Source: Chloroflexota bacterium (GTDB lineage: Bacteria; Chloroflexota; Anaerolineae; Aggregatilineales; Phototrophicaceae). From it: 34,997 nucleotides of DNA. The stretch covers positions 1-34,997 of the forward strand of contig JAEZAF010000021.1 in assembly GCA_023430545.1 (NCBI GenBank). The letters run 5' to 3'. Positions 1-8,148 of this stretch are shown piece after piece. The translations under genes and the position numbers were made by a program. Positions within the stretch are counted from its first letter, which is position 1, and every line of letters begins with the position of its first letter. The notes under the pieces were generated by a model. That model searched no databases. It saw only the letters and a list, made by a program, of their open reading frames with translations, and had not been told where the DNA came from.

Positions 1-590
1 TAGGTGACATCCGAGGACTGCTGTACCTCATAAATCACAATCCCTGCGCCGATCGCGTGGATCGTCCCGGCTTCGATCTGAAGGACATCGCCGCGTGTCA
101 CATCCGCATACACCAGCAGATCTTCCAGTGTGCTGTTTTCAATCGCCGCTTTTACCGTCGCAATCGGTGTCTCCGGCTGGATGCCGATCACCAGACGCGC
201 CTCTGGCTGCGCATCCAGAACATACCATGCTTCTGTTTTACCGCGAGGATCGCCTTCCAGTTCCGCCGCGAACTTGTCATTGGGATGCACCTGAATCGAC
301 AGCCACTGTTCGGCGTCGAGGATCTTGATCAGCAGTGGAAAGCCCTGCGCAGGATCATTGTCCGGCCCGATCAGCGCCGCGCCGTATTCTCTCAGCAGAT
401 CGGCCAGTGTTCGCCCCTGATGTGCGCCGTTAGCGACAGTGGCGGTGTCGTGCAGTTCCCATGACTCGCCGTAGGGTTCGTCAGAGGGCAGGCGCTTGCT
501 GAACAGGCTTTCCAGCCTGCGTCCACCCCACACACGCTTATGCAGTACCGGCTCCAGCAGCATCGGGTAAAGGGCTTGTGGCTGTGTCAT
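1..590 (-). CDS. manA: Mannose-6-phosphate isomerase, class I (3' part beyond the window)
   Basis: This enzyme interconverts mannose 6-phosphate and fructose 6-phosphate in the cytoplasm and feeds GDP-mannose or mannose catabolism. The first 196 residues are visible; the rest lies left of position 1. Family signatures are the opening YPMLLEPVLHKRVWGGRRL, the metal-site strand WLSIQVHPND (Gln100 and His102), GKTEAWYVLDA (Glu120) and GTIHAIGAGIVIYEVQQSSD (His178). These match the Gln/His/Glu/His zinc ligands known for type I isomerases, so all four appear intact. The ATG at 588-590 has a GGAGAAG Shine-Dalgarno just upstream. The gene is divergent from the lipoprotein gene at 881, with about 290 bp between them. 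Nothing seen argues against an active enzyme; only the unseen C-terminus limits the call. Confidence 0.93.
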   Translation of the reverse strand, partial: MTQPQALYPMLLEPVLHKRVWGGRRLESLFSKRLPSDEPYGESWELHDTATVANGAHQGRTLADLLREYGAALIGPDNDPAQGFPLLIKILDAEQWLSIQVHPNDKFAAELEGDPRGKTEAWYVLDAQPEARLVIGIQPETPIATVKAAIENSTLEDLLVYADVTRGDVLQIEAGTIHAIGAGIVIYEVQQSSDVT

Positions 591-697
591 GCGATTTCTT
601 CTCCACTCGCGTGCGTGACTTTTCATCAGGAAAATGGCAGATCAGCGGGCAGATGACGAGATCTTCCCATTGCGACCTGTCATTCTTCCTGTAAACG

Positions 698-726
698 TTG
701 TGTATATCGAAAGCACCGATTAGTAT
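698..726 (+). promoter_or_regulatory. Candidate promoter for the lipoprotein gene
   Basis: TTGTGT (698-703) and TAGTAT (721-726) are separated by exactly 17 bp, a fair sigma-70-type match (about 4/6 each). It would give a leader of roughly 150 nt before the ATG at 881. The rest of 591-880, between manA and this gene, shows no coding region that I can support. Confidence 0.3.
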
Positions 727-880
727 ACCGACAGGACAGATGACATTGCCAGCGATCCCGCGACTGTACGCAGTCCACTCCGATTCGCCGTTGAGAAATC
801 AACGGCAGCGCGGCATTTGTCAGGCTGTCTGTAAACATGAGACGATCATTCGCGGTCTGGAAGGCTTCAGGGGTAAATCT

Positions 881-1981
881 ATGCGCGTACCAGTCTTGAT
901 TTCGAAGAAAACAGCCTGCCGGCTGGCGGGGCTTGCCATCAGCCTGATGGTAACGACGTTTGTACTGGCCGCCTGTGGCGGGACACCGGAAGAGCCGCTG
1001 CCAACGATCATCACCGTGCCAACCGATGCGCCCACTGACGTCACTGAAGGTGAGTCCGTCGCAGCGGCGATCACGCCGGTCAGTATCGAAACACTTGAGG
1101 TGATGCCACCGACTGCGGAAGTCTCTCCGAGCGTTGAAACCGTCACCGAAGAAGTCGCTGGTGATGAAACGGCTGAAGTGACACTCGCCCCCACTGAGGA
1201 TGCTTCCGGCGGTACAGAGCCGACCCTGACCCCCAGTATGACGATCACCAACACCATCACACCGGCACCGACCGCGACCACCGTGCCGACTGGCGTCCCC
1301 GGCCTGCTGGATGAGATCGTCGCGCTGGCGCTTCAGGCCACCATTCTGCCGCAGGAATACATCGACCTCAGCCAGATCTCCGGTGGAAGCAGTGGCACCC
1401 CCGGCGGCGGTGTGAGTACACTGCCACTGCCCGGCGCGACTCTCGCTGGCGGTGTGGTCACAACCCCTGTGGTCAATACCTGCGCCTTTACACCGGCGGG
1501 CGGCTTCGGCCAGATCTATATGAATAATGCAGAACTGCCCGCACAGTTGGGCTGTCCGGTCGGCGCACCGCCTGTCAATTCCATCCGGACCGGAGCCGTG
1601 CAGGATTTCCAGTTCGGCTTCATGATGTGGGTTCCGGCAGCCACCGGCAGCGGACACATCTACGCCTTTTACGTCAATGGAACTTACAAGCGCTTCCCGG
1701 ATACGTTCATCGATGGCACCGATCCCGCATCCGGAGGGGAGACGCCACCAGAGGCCAACCTGCTGGAGCCGGTGCGTGGATTCGGTAAGGTCTGGCGTAC
1801 CAATCCCGATGTGCGCACCGCGCTCGGATGGGCGACCGCCGCAGAGCGCACCGCCAGTGTCACCTCACTCGATTTTGAGCGCGGCCACATGCATTACGTG
1901 GATGTCCGTGGCAGCACCCTGATCCTGATCCAGACCGCGCCCGATCAGGGGACGTGGCGTCAGCAGATTGGTGCGTCGTAG
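881..1981 (+). CDS. Lipoprotein with Thr/Pro-rich stalk and duplicated C-terminal module
   Basis: I do not recognise a named family. The 366-residue product begins with a basic stretch and a hydrophobic segment ending in VLAAC, so Cys32 should be lipidated and the protein held on the outer face of the membrane. Residues about 33-150 are a low-complexity Thr/Pro/Glu stalk. The C-terminal part contains two related units. The first has GFGQIY, QLGCP and QDFQFGFMMWV; the second has GFGKVW, ALGWA and LDFERGHMHYV, suggesting an internal duplication. I chose the ATG at 881 because AGGGG sits at the right spacing and the signal peptide starts there; the frame is open upstream to about 698 but without a signal sequence. 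The function is unknown; sensing or wall binding is speculation. Confidence 0.75.
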   Translation: MRVPVLISKKTACRLAGLAISLMVTTFVLAACGGTPEEPLPTIITVPTDAPTDVTEGESVAAAITPVSIETLEVMPPTAEVSPSVETVTEEVAGDETAEVTLAPTEDASGGTEPTLTPSMTITNTITPAPTATTVPTGVPGLLDEIVALALQATILPQEYIDLSQISGGSSGTPGGGVSTLPLPGATLAGGVVTTPVVNTCAFTPAGGFGQIYMNNAELPAQLGCPVGAPPVNSIRTGAVQDFQFGFMMWVPAATGSGHIYAFYVNGTYKRFPDTFIDGTDPASGGETPPEANLLEPVRGFGKVWRTNPDVRTALGWATAAERTASVTSLDFERGHMHYVDVRGSTLILIQTAPDQGTWRQQIGAS

Positions 1982-2012
1982 CGCTCGAAGTCAGCATTTT
2001 CGCAGCGCAGTG

Positions 2013-2018
2013 TATAAT
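2013..2018 (+). promoter_or_regulatory. Candidate -10 box for the esterase-CapA gene
   Basis: A perfect TATAAT lies 85 bp before the ATG at 2098, in the gap after the lipoprotein stop. No good -35 box sits 16-18 bp upstream. The predicted RNA would begin around 2025, right at the stem-loop at 2027-2050. Confidence 0.4.
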
Positions 2019-2026
2019 GCGTGGGG

Positions 2027-2050
2027 CGGAGACCGGACACCCGGTCTCCG
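2027..2050 (+). repeat. Perfect 10-bp stem-loop, followed by a 12-bp palindrome
   Basis: CGGAGACCGG (2027-2036) and CCGGTCTCCG (2041-2050) are exact reverse complements around an ACAC loop. It is immediately followed by the perfect palindrome ATTGAATTCAAT (2051-2062). There is no T-run after the stem, so a classical terminator for the upstream lipoprotein gene is not supported. Its place at the expected RNA start suggests a 5' stem-loop or an operator instead. Confidence 0.6.
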
Positions 2051-2097
2051 ATTGAATTCAATTGATCAGCAGGTTTTTTGCAGATTACAGGCGAGAT

Positions 2098-4410
2098 ATG
2101 CGGCGATTTTCAGGGGTGTGGCTTCTGGCGGTTCTATTCTTTGGCGCTGTCGGGCTGTCAGTCATCATTAAAACGGATATCACAGCGGCGCAGACCGAAT
2201 GCAGCGAAACACAGGGGCGGGTCGAGCGGCCAGGGTTTACCAGCGTGCCGATTGAGACCCGCATGGTCTATTCGATCTATCTGCCGCCGTGCTACGATCA
2301 GCAGCCGACACGAGTCTATCCGACGATTTATCTGATGCATGGCTCGAATGATGACGACGGCCACTGGATTCGCCTCGGCCTGATTGACCTGCTGAACGAG
2401 CGCATCAGCAGCGGGCAGATGCCGCCAGTGATCGTCGTGCTGCCGTTCGCCAATTGGGTAGGTAACGAGAACCGCTTCGGTTATGACTCATGGGATAATG
2501 TCTTTATCACCGAGCTGATACCGCTGGTGGAATCCAGTTACCGTGTCGAAACGCGCCCCGAATACCGCGCCATCGGCGGGATCTCACGCGGGGGCTTCTG
2601 GGCCTTCGAGATCGCCCTGCGCCGCCCCGGATCATTCGGCATCATCGGCGGGCACAGCGCCTTCTTTGACCGCTTCCATGCGCCGCCGGAGGTCAATCCG
2701 CTGGATAACGCCCTGCTGATCGACCCGGTCAACCCGCCGCGCATCGCACTGGATCGGGGCAAGGATGATTACGCCGCCCCCGGTCTCGACATCATGCATG
2801 AACGGCTGGACTCCGTCAAAATCCCGCATACCTACACCATTTATCCACAGGGACAGCACAACAACGATTACTGGCGCGTCCATGTGCCGGAGTATCTCAA
2901 CTTCTATGTCTCATCGTGGACGCTGGAAGCAAATTCGGTGGATCAGACCGAAGAAACGCCGCAGGCCAGCGGTGGATTCGCCTTTGTGACCAACACCCCG
3001 CGCCCGGACATCACCGCATCTGCCGAGACATTGGTGACAGCGACACCTGACGCACCAGCCGACACCCAGACTGCGAACACTGGGACCACCTATGAAGTCT
3101 TCCTGCCGGTGGTGGCCTTCCCCAGCCGTATGTATACCCTGACCAGCGAGCAGGTCAGCGCGATCGCATCTGGTGAGTATGATCCGAAGCTGATCGTATC
3201 ATCCGATACCGCCGCCCGACTGATCGCGCACGGCATCATGCTCAATCCGCAGATCGAGCAGAACACGCCCGAAGAAGTGAATAAAACACTGTGGCGCGAC
3301 CGGTCACGCTATGCCCTGATGCCCTTCGATGAAGTGACGCAGCGGCTGCGCGTCGTCTGGGTCGATGAGCAGAACCCGCTGTTGGGGCTGGTTGGGGCCG
3401 TCGAACCGGCTGCGCCGTATCCGTTCGCGTTCGCGTCCGAGACACCGAATTTTGAGCCGTCGAAGCTGACACGCATCATGATGTCCGGTGTGACGGCGAT
3501 GGCCCGTCGTCTGATTCCAGTGTATGACGCCAATGGTATGGAATGGGCCAGTGAAGAGATCGCACCGATCACACAGCGCGCCGACTTCTTCCACACCAGC
3601 AACGAAGTCTCGTTTGTAGAGAGCTGTCCGCAGGCTGTGCCCGGTCAGGCAATGCTCGGCGGCGGCGGCAGCTTTTGCAGCAAGCCGGACTACTTCGACA
3701 TCTTCCCATTGCTGGGGCTGGATATCATGGAACTGTCCGGCAACCACAATAATGATTATGGCTATCAGGCCTATCTCGATAGTCTGGCATGGTACCGCGA
3801 CAACGGCATCGCGACTGTCGGCGGCGGTGAAAACGTCGATAATGCGCGGCGTCCGCTGATTATCGAACACAACGACAACAGCATCGCATGGGTGACGTGC
3901 AATTTCGTCGGGCCGTATTACGCACTGGCAAATGACAGCGGCAGTGATCCGCGCCCCGGTGCAGCCTCCTGTGACCGCGAGTGGCTGTCCGCAGCACTGC
4001 CCGCGCTGAACGTCGATCATGATCTCGTGATCCTCAGTGTGCAGTATCTGGAACATGACCTCTATACCCCGACTGGCGATCAGCAGGCGGACTTCCGCTT
4101 CTGGGCGGACCTCGGCGCGGATGTCGTCGTCGGGACGCAGGCGCACTTCCCGCAGGGCTACGAGTTCGCCCCCATCAGCAGCGGACGCGAAGCCTTCATC
4201 CATTACGGCCTCGGCAATTTCCTGTTCGATCAGGACTGGTTCGCTGGTGAGCGCTTCTTCCTCGATGAGCTGTACATCTATGACGGCGGACTTCAGTTCG
4301 TCGATGTCTATATGGGCATCAGTGAAGAGATGGGGCGTCCGCGCCTGATGACCCCGGATGAGCGCCTCAACTTCTGGGTGGTGATGTTCGAGCAGAACGG
4401 GAATATGTAG
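2098..4410 (+). CDS. Exported esterase-D-like hydrolase fused to a CapA-like metallophosphatase domain
   Basis: The 770-residue protein has an N-terminal signal segment (about residues 5-30) and two enzymatic parts. Residues about 40-280 look like the esterase D / enterochelin esterase family: YLMHGSNDDDGHW, nucleophile Ser163 in GISRGGF, a following Asp, and His in YPQGQHNNDYW. A Thr/Pro-rich linker (about 285-335) follows. The C-terminal half resembles the CapA (poly-gamma-glutamate capsule) metallophosphatase family: GNHNNDYG (about 548-555), GTQAHFPQGYEF with His683, and HYGLGNFLFDQ (about 702-712). The first usual metal Asp of CapA (GDVMLGR-like) is replaced by MSGVTAMAR. The ATG at 2098 is preferred over an upstream TTG at 2062 because the signal peptide starts there with an AGGCGA before it. 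The next gene starts close downstream, so co-transcription is likely. The substrate is unknown; an envelope ester or polymer is my inference. Confidence 0.82.
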   Translation: MRRFSGVWLLAVLFFGAVGLSVIIKTDITAAQTECSETQGRVERPGFTSVPIETRMVYSIYLPPCYDQQPTRVYPTIYLMHGSNDDDGHWIRLGLIDLLNERISSGQMPPVIVVLPFANWVGNENRFGYDSWDNVFITELIPLVESSYRVETRPEYRAIGGISRGGFWAFEIALRRPGSFGIIGGHSAFFDRFHAPPEVNPLDNALLIDPVNPPRIALDRGKDDYAAPGLDIMHERLDSVKIPHTYTIYPQGQHNNDYWRVHVPEYLNFYVSSWTLEANSVDQTEETPQASGGFAFVTNTPRPDITASAETLVTATPDAPADTQTANTGTTYEVFLPVVAFPSRMYTLTSEQVSAIASGEYDPKLIVSSDTAARLIAHGIMLNPQIEQNTPEEVNKTLWRDRSRYALMPFDEVTQRLRVVWVDEQNPLLGLVGAVEPAAPYPFAFASETPNFEPSKLTRIMMSGVTAMARRLIPVYDANGMEWASEEIAPITQRADFFHTSNEVSFVESCPQAVPGQAMLGGGGSFCSKPDYFDIFPLLGLDIMELSGNHNNDYGYQAYLDSLAWYRDNGIATVGGGENVDNARRPLIIEHNDNSIAWVTCNFVGPYYALANDSGSDPRPGAASCDREWLSAALPALNVDHDLVILSVQYLEHDLYTPTGDQQADFRFWADLGADVVVGTQAHFPQGYEFAPISSGREAFIHYGLGNFLFDQDWFAGERFFLDELYIYDGGLQFVDVYMGISEEMGRPRLMTPDERLNFWVVMFEQNGNM

Positions 4411-4421
4411 CGCATGTTCAT

Positions 4422-4460
4422 CCCACCCCCAACCCCTCCCCGTAGACGGAGAGGGGAGCC
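4422..4460. repeat. GC-rich palindromic repeat element, copy 1
   Basis: The arms CCCCTCCCCGT (4433-4443) and ACGGAGAGGGG (4446-4456) pair with one mismatch around a 2-nt loop. The preceding CACCCCCAA resembles the flank of copy 2 read in the opposite direction. From memory, short GC-rich palindromes of this look are dispersed in many Chloroflexota genomes; this is not verified here. Confidence 0.6.
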
Positions 4461-4563
4461 AGTCCAATGTTCTCGGCACATCCCGACGTTTTCAGGCGGC
4501 AGGGTTCGGGTGGTGGATGGCCTGAGGCAGGCTTCTCTCAACCAGCAGTCCGCCCTTACTCAA

Positions 4564-6921
4564 ATGCCGAAACATAACAATAACTGTAGCCTGTCCCTCC
4601 CCCGTCGCCGGGGGAGGCTAGGTGGGGGTCTTCTTCTCCTGCTTCTCTCCCTGCTTCTACTGACTATCGGACCGATATATGCACAACAGACCTCACAGGT
4701 CGATGATCTCCTCGCACGCCTTACCTTAGAGCAGAAAGTCGGGCAGATGTTCATCGTCGGGCTGTACGGGCCGACCATGAATGAACCCGCCCGCGAATTC
4801 CTCACCACCATGCAGCCGGGTGGAGTCGTGCTGTTCACGTCCAATACCGGCACACCGGAGGCCGTGACGCGCCTCACCAACACCTGGCAGCAGACCATCA
4901 CCGGCGCAGGCGGCGTGCCGCTGTTCATCGCCACCGATCAGGAAGGCGGGATCATCGCCCGTCTGAAAGAAGGCTTCACCGAATGGCCTGTGCCGATGGT
5001 GCTGACCGCGTCCGGCGATGTCAGTCTGGCCTATCGCACCGGACAGGCGATGGCGACCGAACTGCGTGCGGTCGGCGTCAATATGAACCTTGCACCAGTC
5101 GCCGACCTCTACACCAATCTGCGCAATCCCGTGATCGGACGACGCTCGTTCGGCAGCGATCCGGAGCGCACCGGTAAGATGCTGGCGGCGCTGATCCGGG
5201 GGATGCAGGCGGGCGGCGTGCTGGCGACGGCCAAGCACTTCCCCGGACACGGCGACACCGACCGCGACTCGCATACCTCGCTGCCGGTCGTCCAGTATCC
5301 GCGTGACGAACTGGAGCAGGTCGAGTTCGCGCCCTTCCGCTGGACGATTGCCGCAGGCGTCGAATCGGTCATGGTGGCGCATATCTGGTATCCGGCACTG
5401 GATGAAGAACAGACTCCGGCGTCGCTGTCGGCCAATGTCGTCAGCGGCATCCTGCGCGATGAGATGGCCTTTCGCGGCCTTGCCATGACCGATGCCATCG
5501 AGATGGACGCAATTGACACCGTCTACAGTTATCCCGAAGCCTCGATCATGGCGATCAATGCCGGCATTGATCTGGTGGCGTTTGGCGCACATGTCAGCCC
5601 CACCACACAGGCGCAGGCGATGCAGGCGGTGGTCAATGCCGTGCGTGATGGCCGCATCGACGAAGCGCGGATTGATGCCTCGGTCCGCCGCATTCTGGAT
5701 GCCAAAGCCCGCTACGGTATCCTCGACTGGACACCGCTTCTACCCGAAGAAGCTGGTATCCGACTGCGTGCGCCGGAACATGCGCTGCTGGTCGAAGAGA
5801 TCTTCGAAGCCGGTGTCACCGTGGCCTATGACCAGAATCAGCTCCTGCCCGTCCCGGCGGATCGTACCACCGTCGTGATCTATCCCGGCAGCCGTCCCGC
5901 GATTAAAAACGCCTGCGAACCCCTGCACGATGCTGGTATCACGCGCTGGATGAGTGTCTCCGAGACGCCGAGTGACGATCAGATTGCCGGGGCCGTGCGT
6001 GCTGCCGCCAATGGCGATACCGTGATTGTCTTTACGCAGAACGCCGACCGTGACCGTCAGCAGCAGGCACTGGTCAATGCCCTGCCCAAAGAGAAGACTG
6101 TGGCGGTGGCGCTGTTTTCACCGTATGACTGGCAGTCCTTCCCGGATGTCTCCGCCTATGTAACGACCTACAGCCCGCTGGAGCCGAGTATCCCGGCGGT
6201 ATGCAGGCTGCTGTTCGGCGCGATCCCATTACGCGGACAGCTTCCGGTGGCGCTTGACGGCCAGCGTGATTTCGCCAGTTTTGTCGCGACGGAGGGTATC
6301 GTCATCAATGTCGAAGGCATTGCCGCGCTTCCGGGCCGCCTGACCGTTACGCCGCTGCCGACGCTTACCGCACTGCCACCCACTGATGCCATCACCGAAA
6401 CCGCCCTGCCGACCTTCACCATCACACCGACGCGTGAGCCGCTTCAGTCCAGTACCCGGGTTGTCGTCACGCCGCCTGACAATGGTTCGACCCAGATTGC
6501 AGCGGTCTCCACACCCGCGCCAGAAGCGGCGGTTCCAGCGACGATCACACCACCGGCAGAGGCGGTCAATATCCCGCCGTGGATGTGGCTGGCGGGGGGC
6601 GCGCTGCTGATGAGTGGGACCGCCTACGGGGCGCTGTACAACGCCGGTTTGCAGACGGTCCACCGCTACCGGCGCGGCTTTATCGTGCAGAAGTGCCCGG
6701 TCTGCAATCAGGGGCGGCTGCACGTCGAAACCGTGACCAGACGCCGTGCCGGAATCCCGGCCGTCAGCCGCCGGATGGTAAGCTGCGATCACTGCCGGTC
6801 ACTGCTGCGCGAAGTCGGGCCGCGTCGCTGGAAATACCGCATCAATCCGCGTGTGAATCCACCGCTGTACGACCGCCTCAACAACAAAGTGATCGACGAA
6901 AGCACGCTTAAAAGGCTGTAA
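4564..6921 (+). CDS. GH3 beta-N-acetylhexosaminidase (NagZ-like) with C-terminal membrane segment and zinc ribbon
   Basis: GH3 NagZ-type enzymes remove N-acetylglucosamine from peptidoglycan fragments. From the ATG at 4564 the product has 785 residues. After a basic n-region, a leucine-rich segment ends in IGPIYAQQ, so the catalytic part is exported. GH3 signatures are EQKVGQMFIVG, ATDQEGG, KHFPGHGDTDRDSH (224-237) with the Asp235/His237 dyad typical of NagZ, and the nucleophile Asp310 in AMTDAIEM. A Thr/Pro linker is followed by a membrane segment (about 671-694) and a CPVC/CDHC cluster (Cys711, 714, 741, 744). That zinc ribbon should lie in the cytoplasm if the membrane segment crosses once. 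The same frame is open back to an ATG at 4414, three bases past the previous stop, but that would put about 70 residues before the signal segment. Neither start has a convincing Shine-Dalgarno. Confidence 0.85.
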   Translation: MPKHNNNCSLSLPRRRGRLGGGLLLLLLSLLLLTIGPIYAQQTSQVDDLLARLTLEQKVGQMFIVGLYGPTMNEPAREFLTTMQPGGVVLFTSNTGTPEAVTRLTNTWQQTITGAGGVPLFIATDQEGGIIARLKEGFTEWPVPMVLTASGDVSLAYRTGQAMATELRAVGVNMNLAPVADLYTNLRNPVIGRRSFGSDPERTGKMLAALIRGMQAGGVLATAKHFPGHGDTDRDSHTSLPVVQYPRDELEQVEFAPFRWTIAAGVESVMVAHIWYPALDEEQTPASLSANVVSGILRDEMAFRGLAMTDAIEMDAIDTVYSYPEASIMAINAGIDLVAFGAHVSPTTQAQAMQAVVNAVRDGRIDEARIDASVRRILDAKARYGILDWTPLLPEEAGIRLRAPEHALLVEEIFEAGVTVAYDQNQLLPVPADRTTVVIYPGSRPAIKNACEPLHDAGITRWMSVSETPSDDQIAGAVRAAANGDTVIVFTQNADRDRQQQALVNALPKEKTVAVALFSPYDWQSFPDVSAYVTTYSPLEPSIPAVCRLLFGAIPLRGQLPVALDGQRDFASFVATEGIVINVEGIAALPGRLTVTPLPTLTALPPTDAITETALPTFTITPTREPLQSSTRVVVTPPDNGSTQIAAVSTPAPEAAVPATITPPAEAVNIPPWMWLAGGALLMSGTAYGALYNAGLQTVHRYRRGFIVQKCPVCNQGRLHVETVTRRRAGIPAVSRRMVSCDHCRSLLREVGPRRWKYRINPRVNPPLYDRLNNKVIDESTLKRL
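4591..4630. repeat. GC-rich palindromic repeat element, copy 2, inside a signal-peptide coding region
   Basis: The arms CCTCCCCC (4596-4603) and GGGGGAGG (4610-4617) pair perfectly around GTCGCC, followed by CTAGGTGGGGGT. Read on the minus strand it resembles copy 1 (ACCCCCACCTAG then the C-rich arm), so the two copies are inverted about 140 bp apart. It encodes residues about 10-23 of the GH3 protein (SLPRRRGRLGGG). Confidence 0.6.
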
Positions 6922-7149
6922 TACCAGTGTGCAGAGGTATGTCAGACGGACACGGTTGGCGCTTCGCATGGGATGCTGTGTCCTGCATTCGATGTATCTG
7001 GTAGGGACAACGCCTAAACATGCTTGCATGTCGTTGTCCGCACCCATAACAGCAATGAGATCAAACGCCATCAATCAGAACTTTTGTTTCACCTTAAATC
7101 CTGTGCTATGCTCATATCTCCAGACCTTACCAACCCATTGGAGAACTAC

Positions 7150-7965
7150 ATGAATACGCCCACATCTGGTTTTGCGCCGGTCAACGGTCTGAAGATGTAC
7201 TACGAAGTCACCGGTGAAGGGGAGCCGCTGGTCTTCGTCCACGCCGGTGTCGCTGACCACCGACTCTGGGACGATCAGGTCCCGCACTTCTCACAGAAAT
7301 ACAGGATCATCACCTTCGATATGCGCGGCTTCGGCCAGACCGAGCCGGTGGATACCGAGTTCACTAACCGTCGGGACATCACCGCGCTGCTGGATTATCT
7401 TGGTATCGAAAGCGCACACTTTGTCGGATGCTCGATGGGCGGTGGCTTCAGCATGGACATCGCGGTCGAGACTCCGCAGCGGGTGAAATCACTGACGATG
7501 GTCTGCTCCGGCCCCGGTGGGCTGGATCTCGATGTCGAAGAACCGGAGATCTTTAGTCAACTGGAGAAAATCGCGAAACAGGGTGATCTCGATCTACTGG
7601 CTGAATACGAGGCCCGCGCCTGGTTCGATGGCCCGACCCGCACTGCCGATCAGGTCAACCCTGAACGGCGTGCCAAAGCAGTGATGATGAATCGCATGGC
7701 ACTGGAACATGAACAGAAGCAGCTTGGCAAAAATGTCGGTGCGATGAATCCGCCAGCCTATGAGCGCCTGAGTGAGCTGAAGATCCCGGTGCTGGTGATC
7801 GTCGGTGAACATGATGTGCCTTACATCCATGCGGCAGGTGAGTACATGGCCGAGCATATCCCTGACGTTCGTAAGGTACTGATGAAGGACACGGCGCATC
7901 TGCCCAGCCTCGAACAGCCGGACGAGTTCAATCGCATTCTGGATGCGTTCCTCAGCAGCCTGTAG
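7150..7965 (+). CDS. Alpha/beta hydrolase
   Basis: This 271-residue cytoplasmic protein is a standard alpha/beta-hydrolase of the epoxide hydrolase / 3-oxoadipate enol-lactonase type. It has the oxyanion motif VFVHAGVADHRLWDDQV, the strand FDMRGFGQT, nucleophile Ser95 in VGCSMGGG, acid Asp222 in VGEHDVPY, and His250 in DTAHLP, so the triad is complete. GGAG precedes the ATG at 7150 at good spacing; the frame extends upstream to 7024 without homology-like sequence. The family is too broad to name a substrate. The stop codon (TAG, 7963-7965) lies inside the first unit of a 14-bp tandem repeat. The 228-bp gap before the gene carries no other feature that I can support. Confidence 0.88.
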   Translation: MNTPTSGFAPVNGLKMYYEVTGEGEPLVFVHAGVADHRLWDDQVPHFSQKYRIITFDMRGFGQTEPVDTEFTNRRDITALLDYLGIESAHFVGCSMGGGFSMDIAVETPQRVKSLTMVCSGPGGLDLDVEEPEIFSQLEKIAKQGDLDLLAEYEARAWFDGPTRTADQVNPERRAKAVMMNRMALEHEQKQLGKNVGAMNPPAYERLSELKIPVLVIVGEHDVPYIHAAGEYMAEHIPDVRKVLMKDTAHLPSLEQPDEFNRILDAFLSSL

Positions 7966-8043
7966 CTTGCAGCCTGTAGCTTGCAGCCTGTAGCTTGCAG
8001 CCTGTAGCTTGCAGCCTGTAGCTTGCAGCCTGTAGCTTGCAGC
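7960..8043. repeat. Tandem repeat, 14 bp x 6 perfect copies
   Basis: CTGTAGCTTGCAGC is repeated six times without a single change (starts at 7960, 7974, 7988, 8002, 8016 and 8030). Each unit is two related heptamers, CTGTAGC and TTGCAGC (5/7 identical), so the array is also a 7-mer periodicity. It begins on the last sense codon of the hydrolase gene and ends about 105 bp before the sbcD-like gene. Perfect identity points to recent expansion by slippage or unequal exchange. Confidence 0.97.
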
Positions 8044-8148
8044 TCTTAACAGCCTTTCCTGACAGCGCATCGTCAGCGATAATGAGCCTGTTCTGCACAT
8101 GATCCGTGCTGAAAACCCGATGGAAACTGAACAGAAACTGACCTTCAG

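Noticed and set aside
680..1657. Long minus-strand open frame opposite the lipoprotein gene
   Set aside because: The translation is Cys/Arg/Gly-rich without motifs, and the plus-strand frame has a signal peptide, lipobox and ribosome site.
3304..4479. Long minus-strand frame opposite the esterase-CapA gene
   Set aside because: It lies wholly within a gene with clear CapA motifs; its own translation shows no domain.
7960..8043. CRISPR array
   Set aside because: The units are contiguous with no spacers and there are no cas genes.
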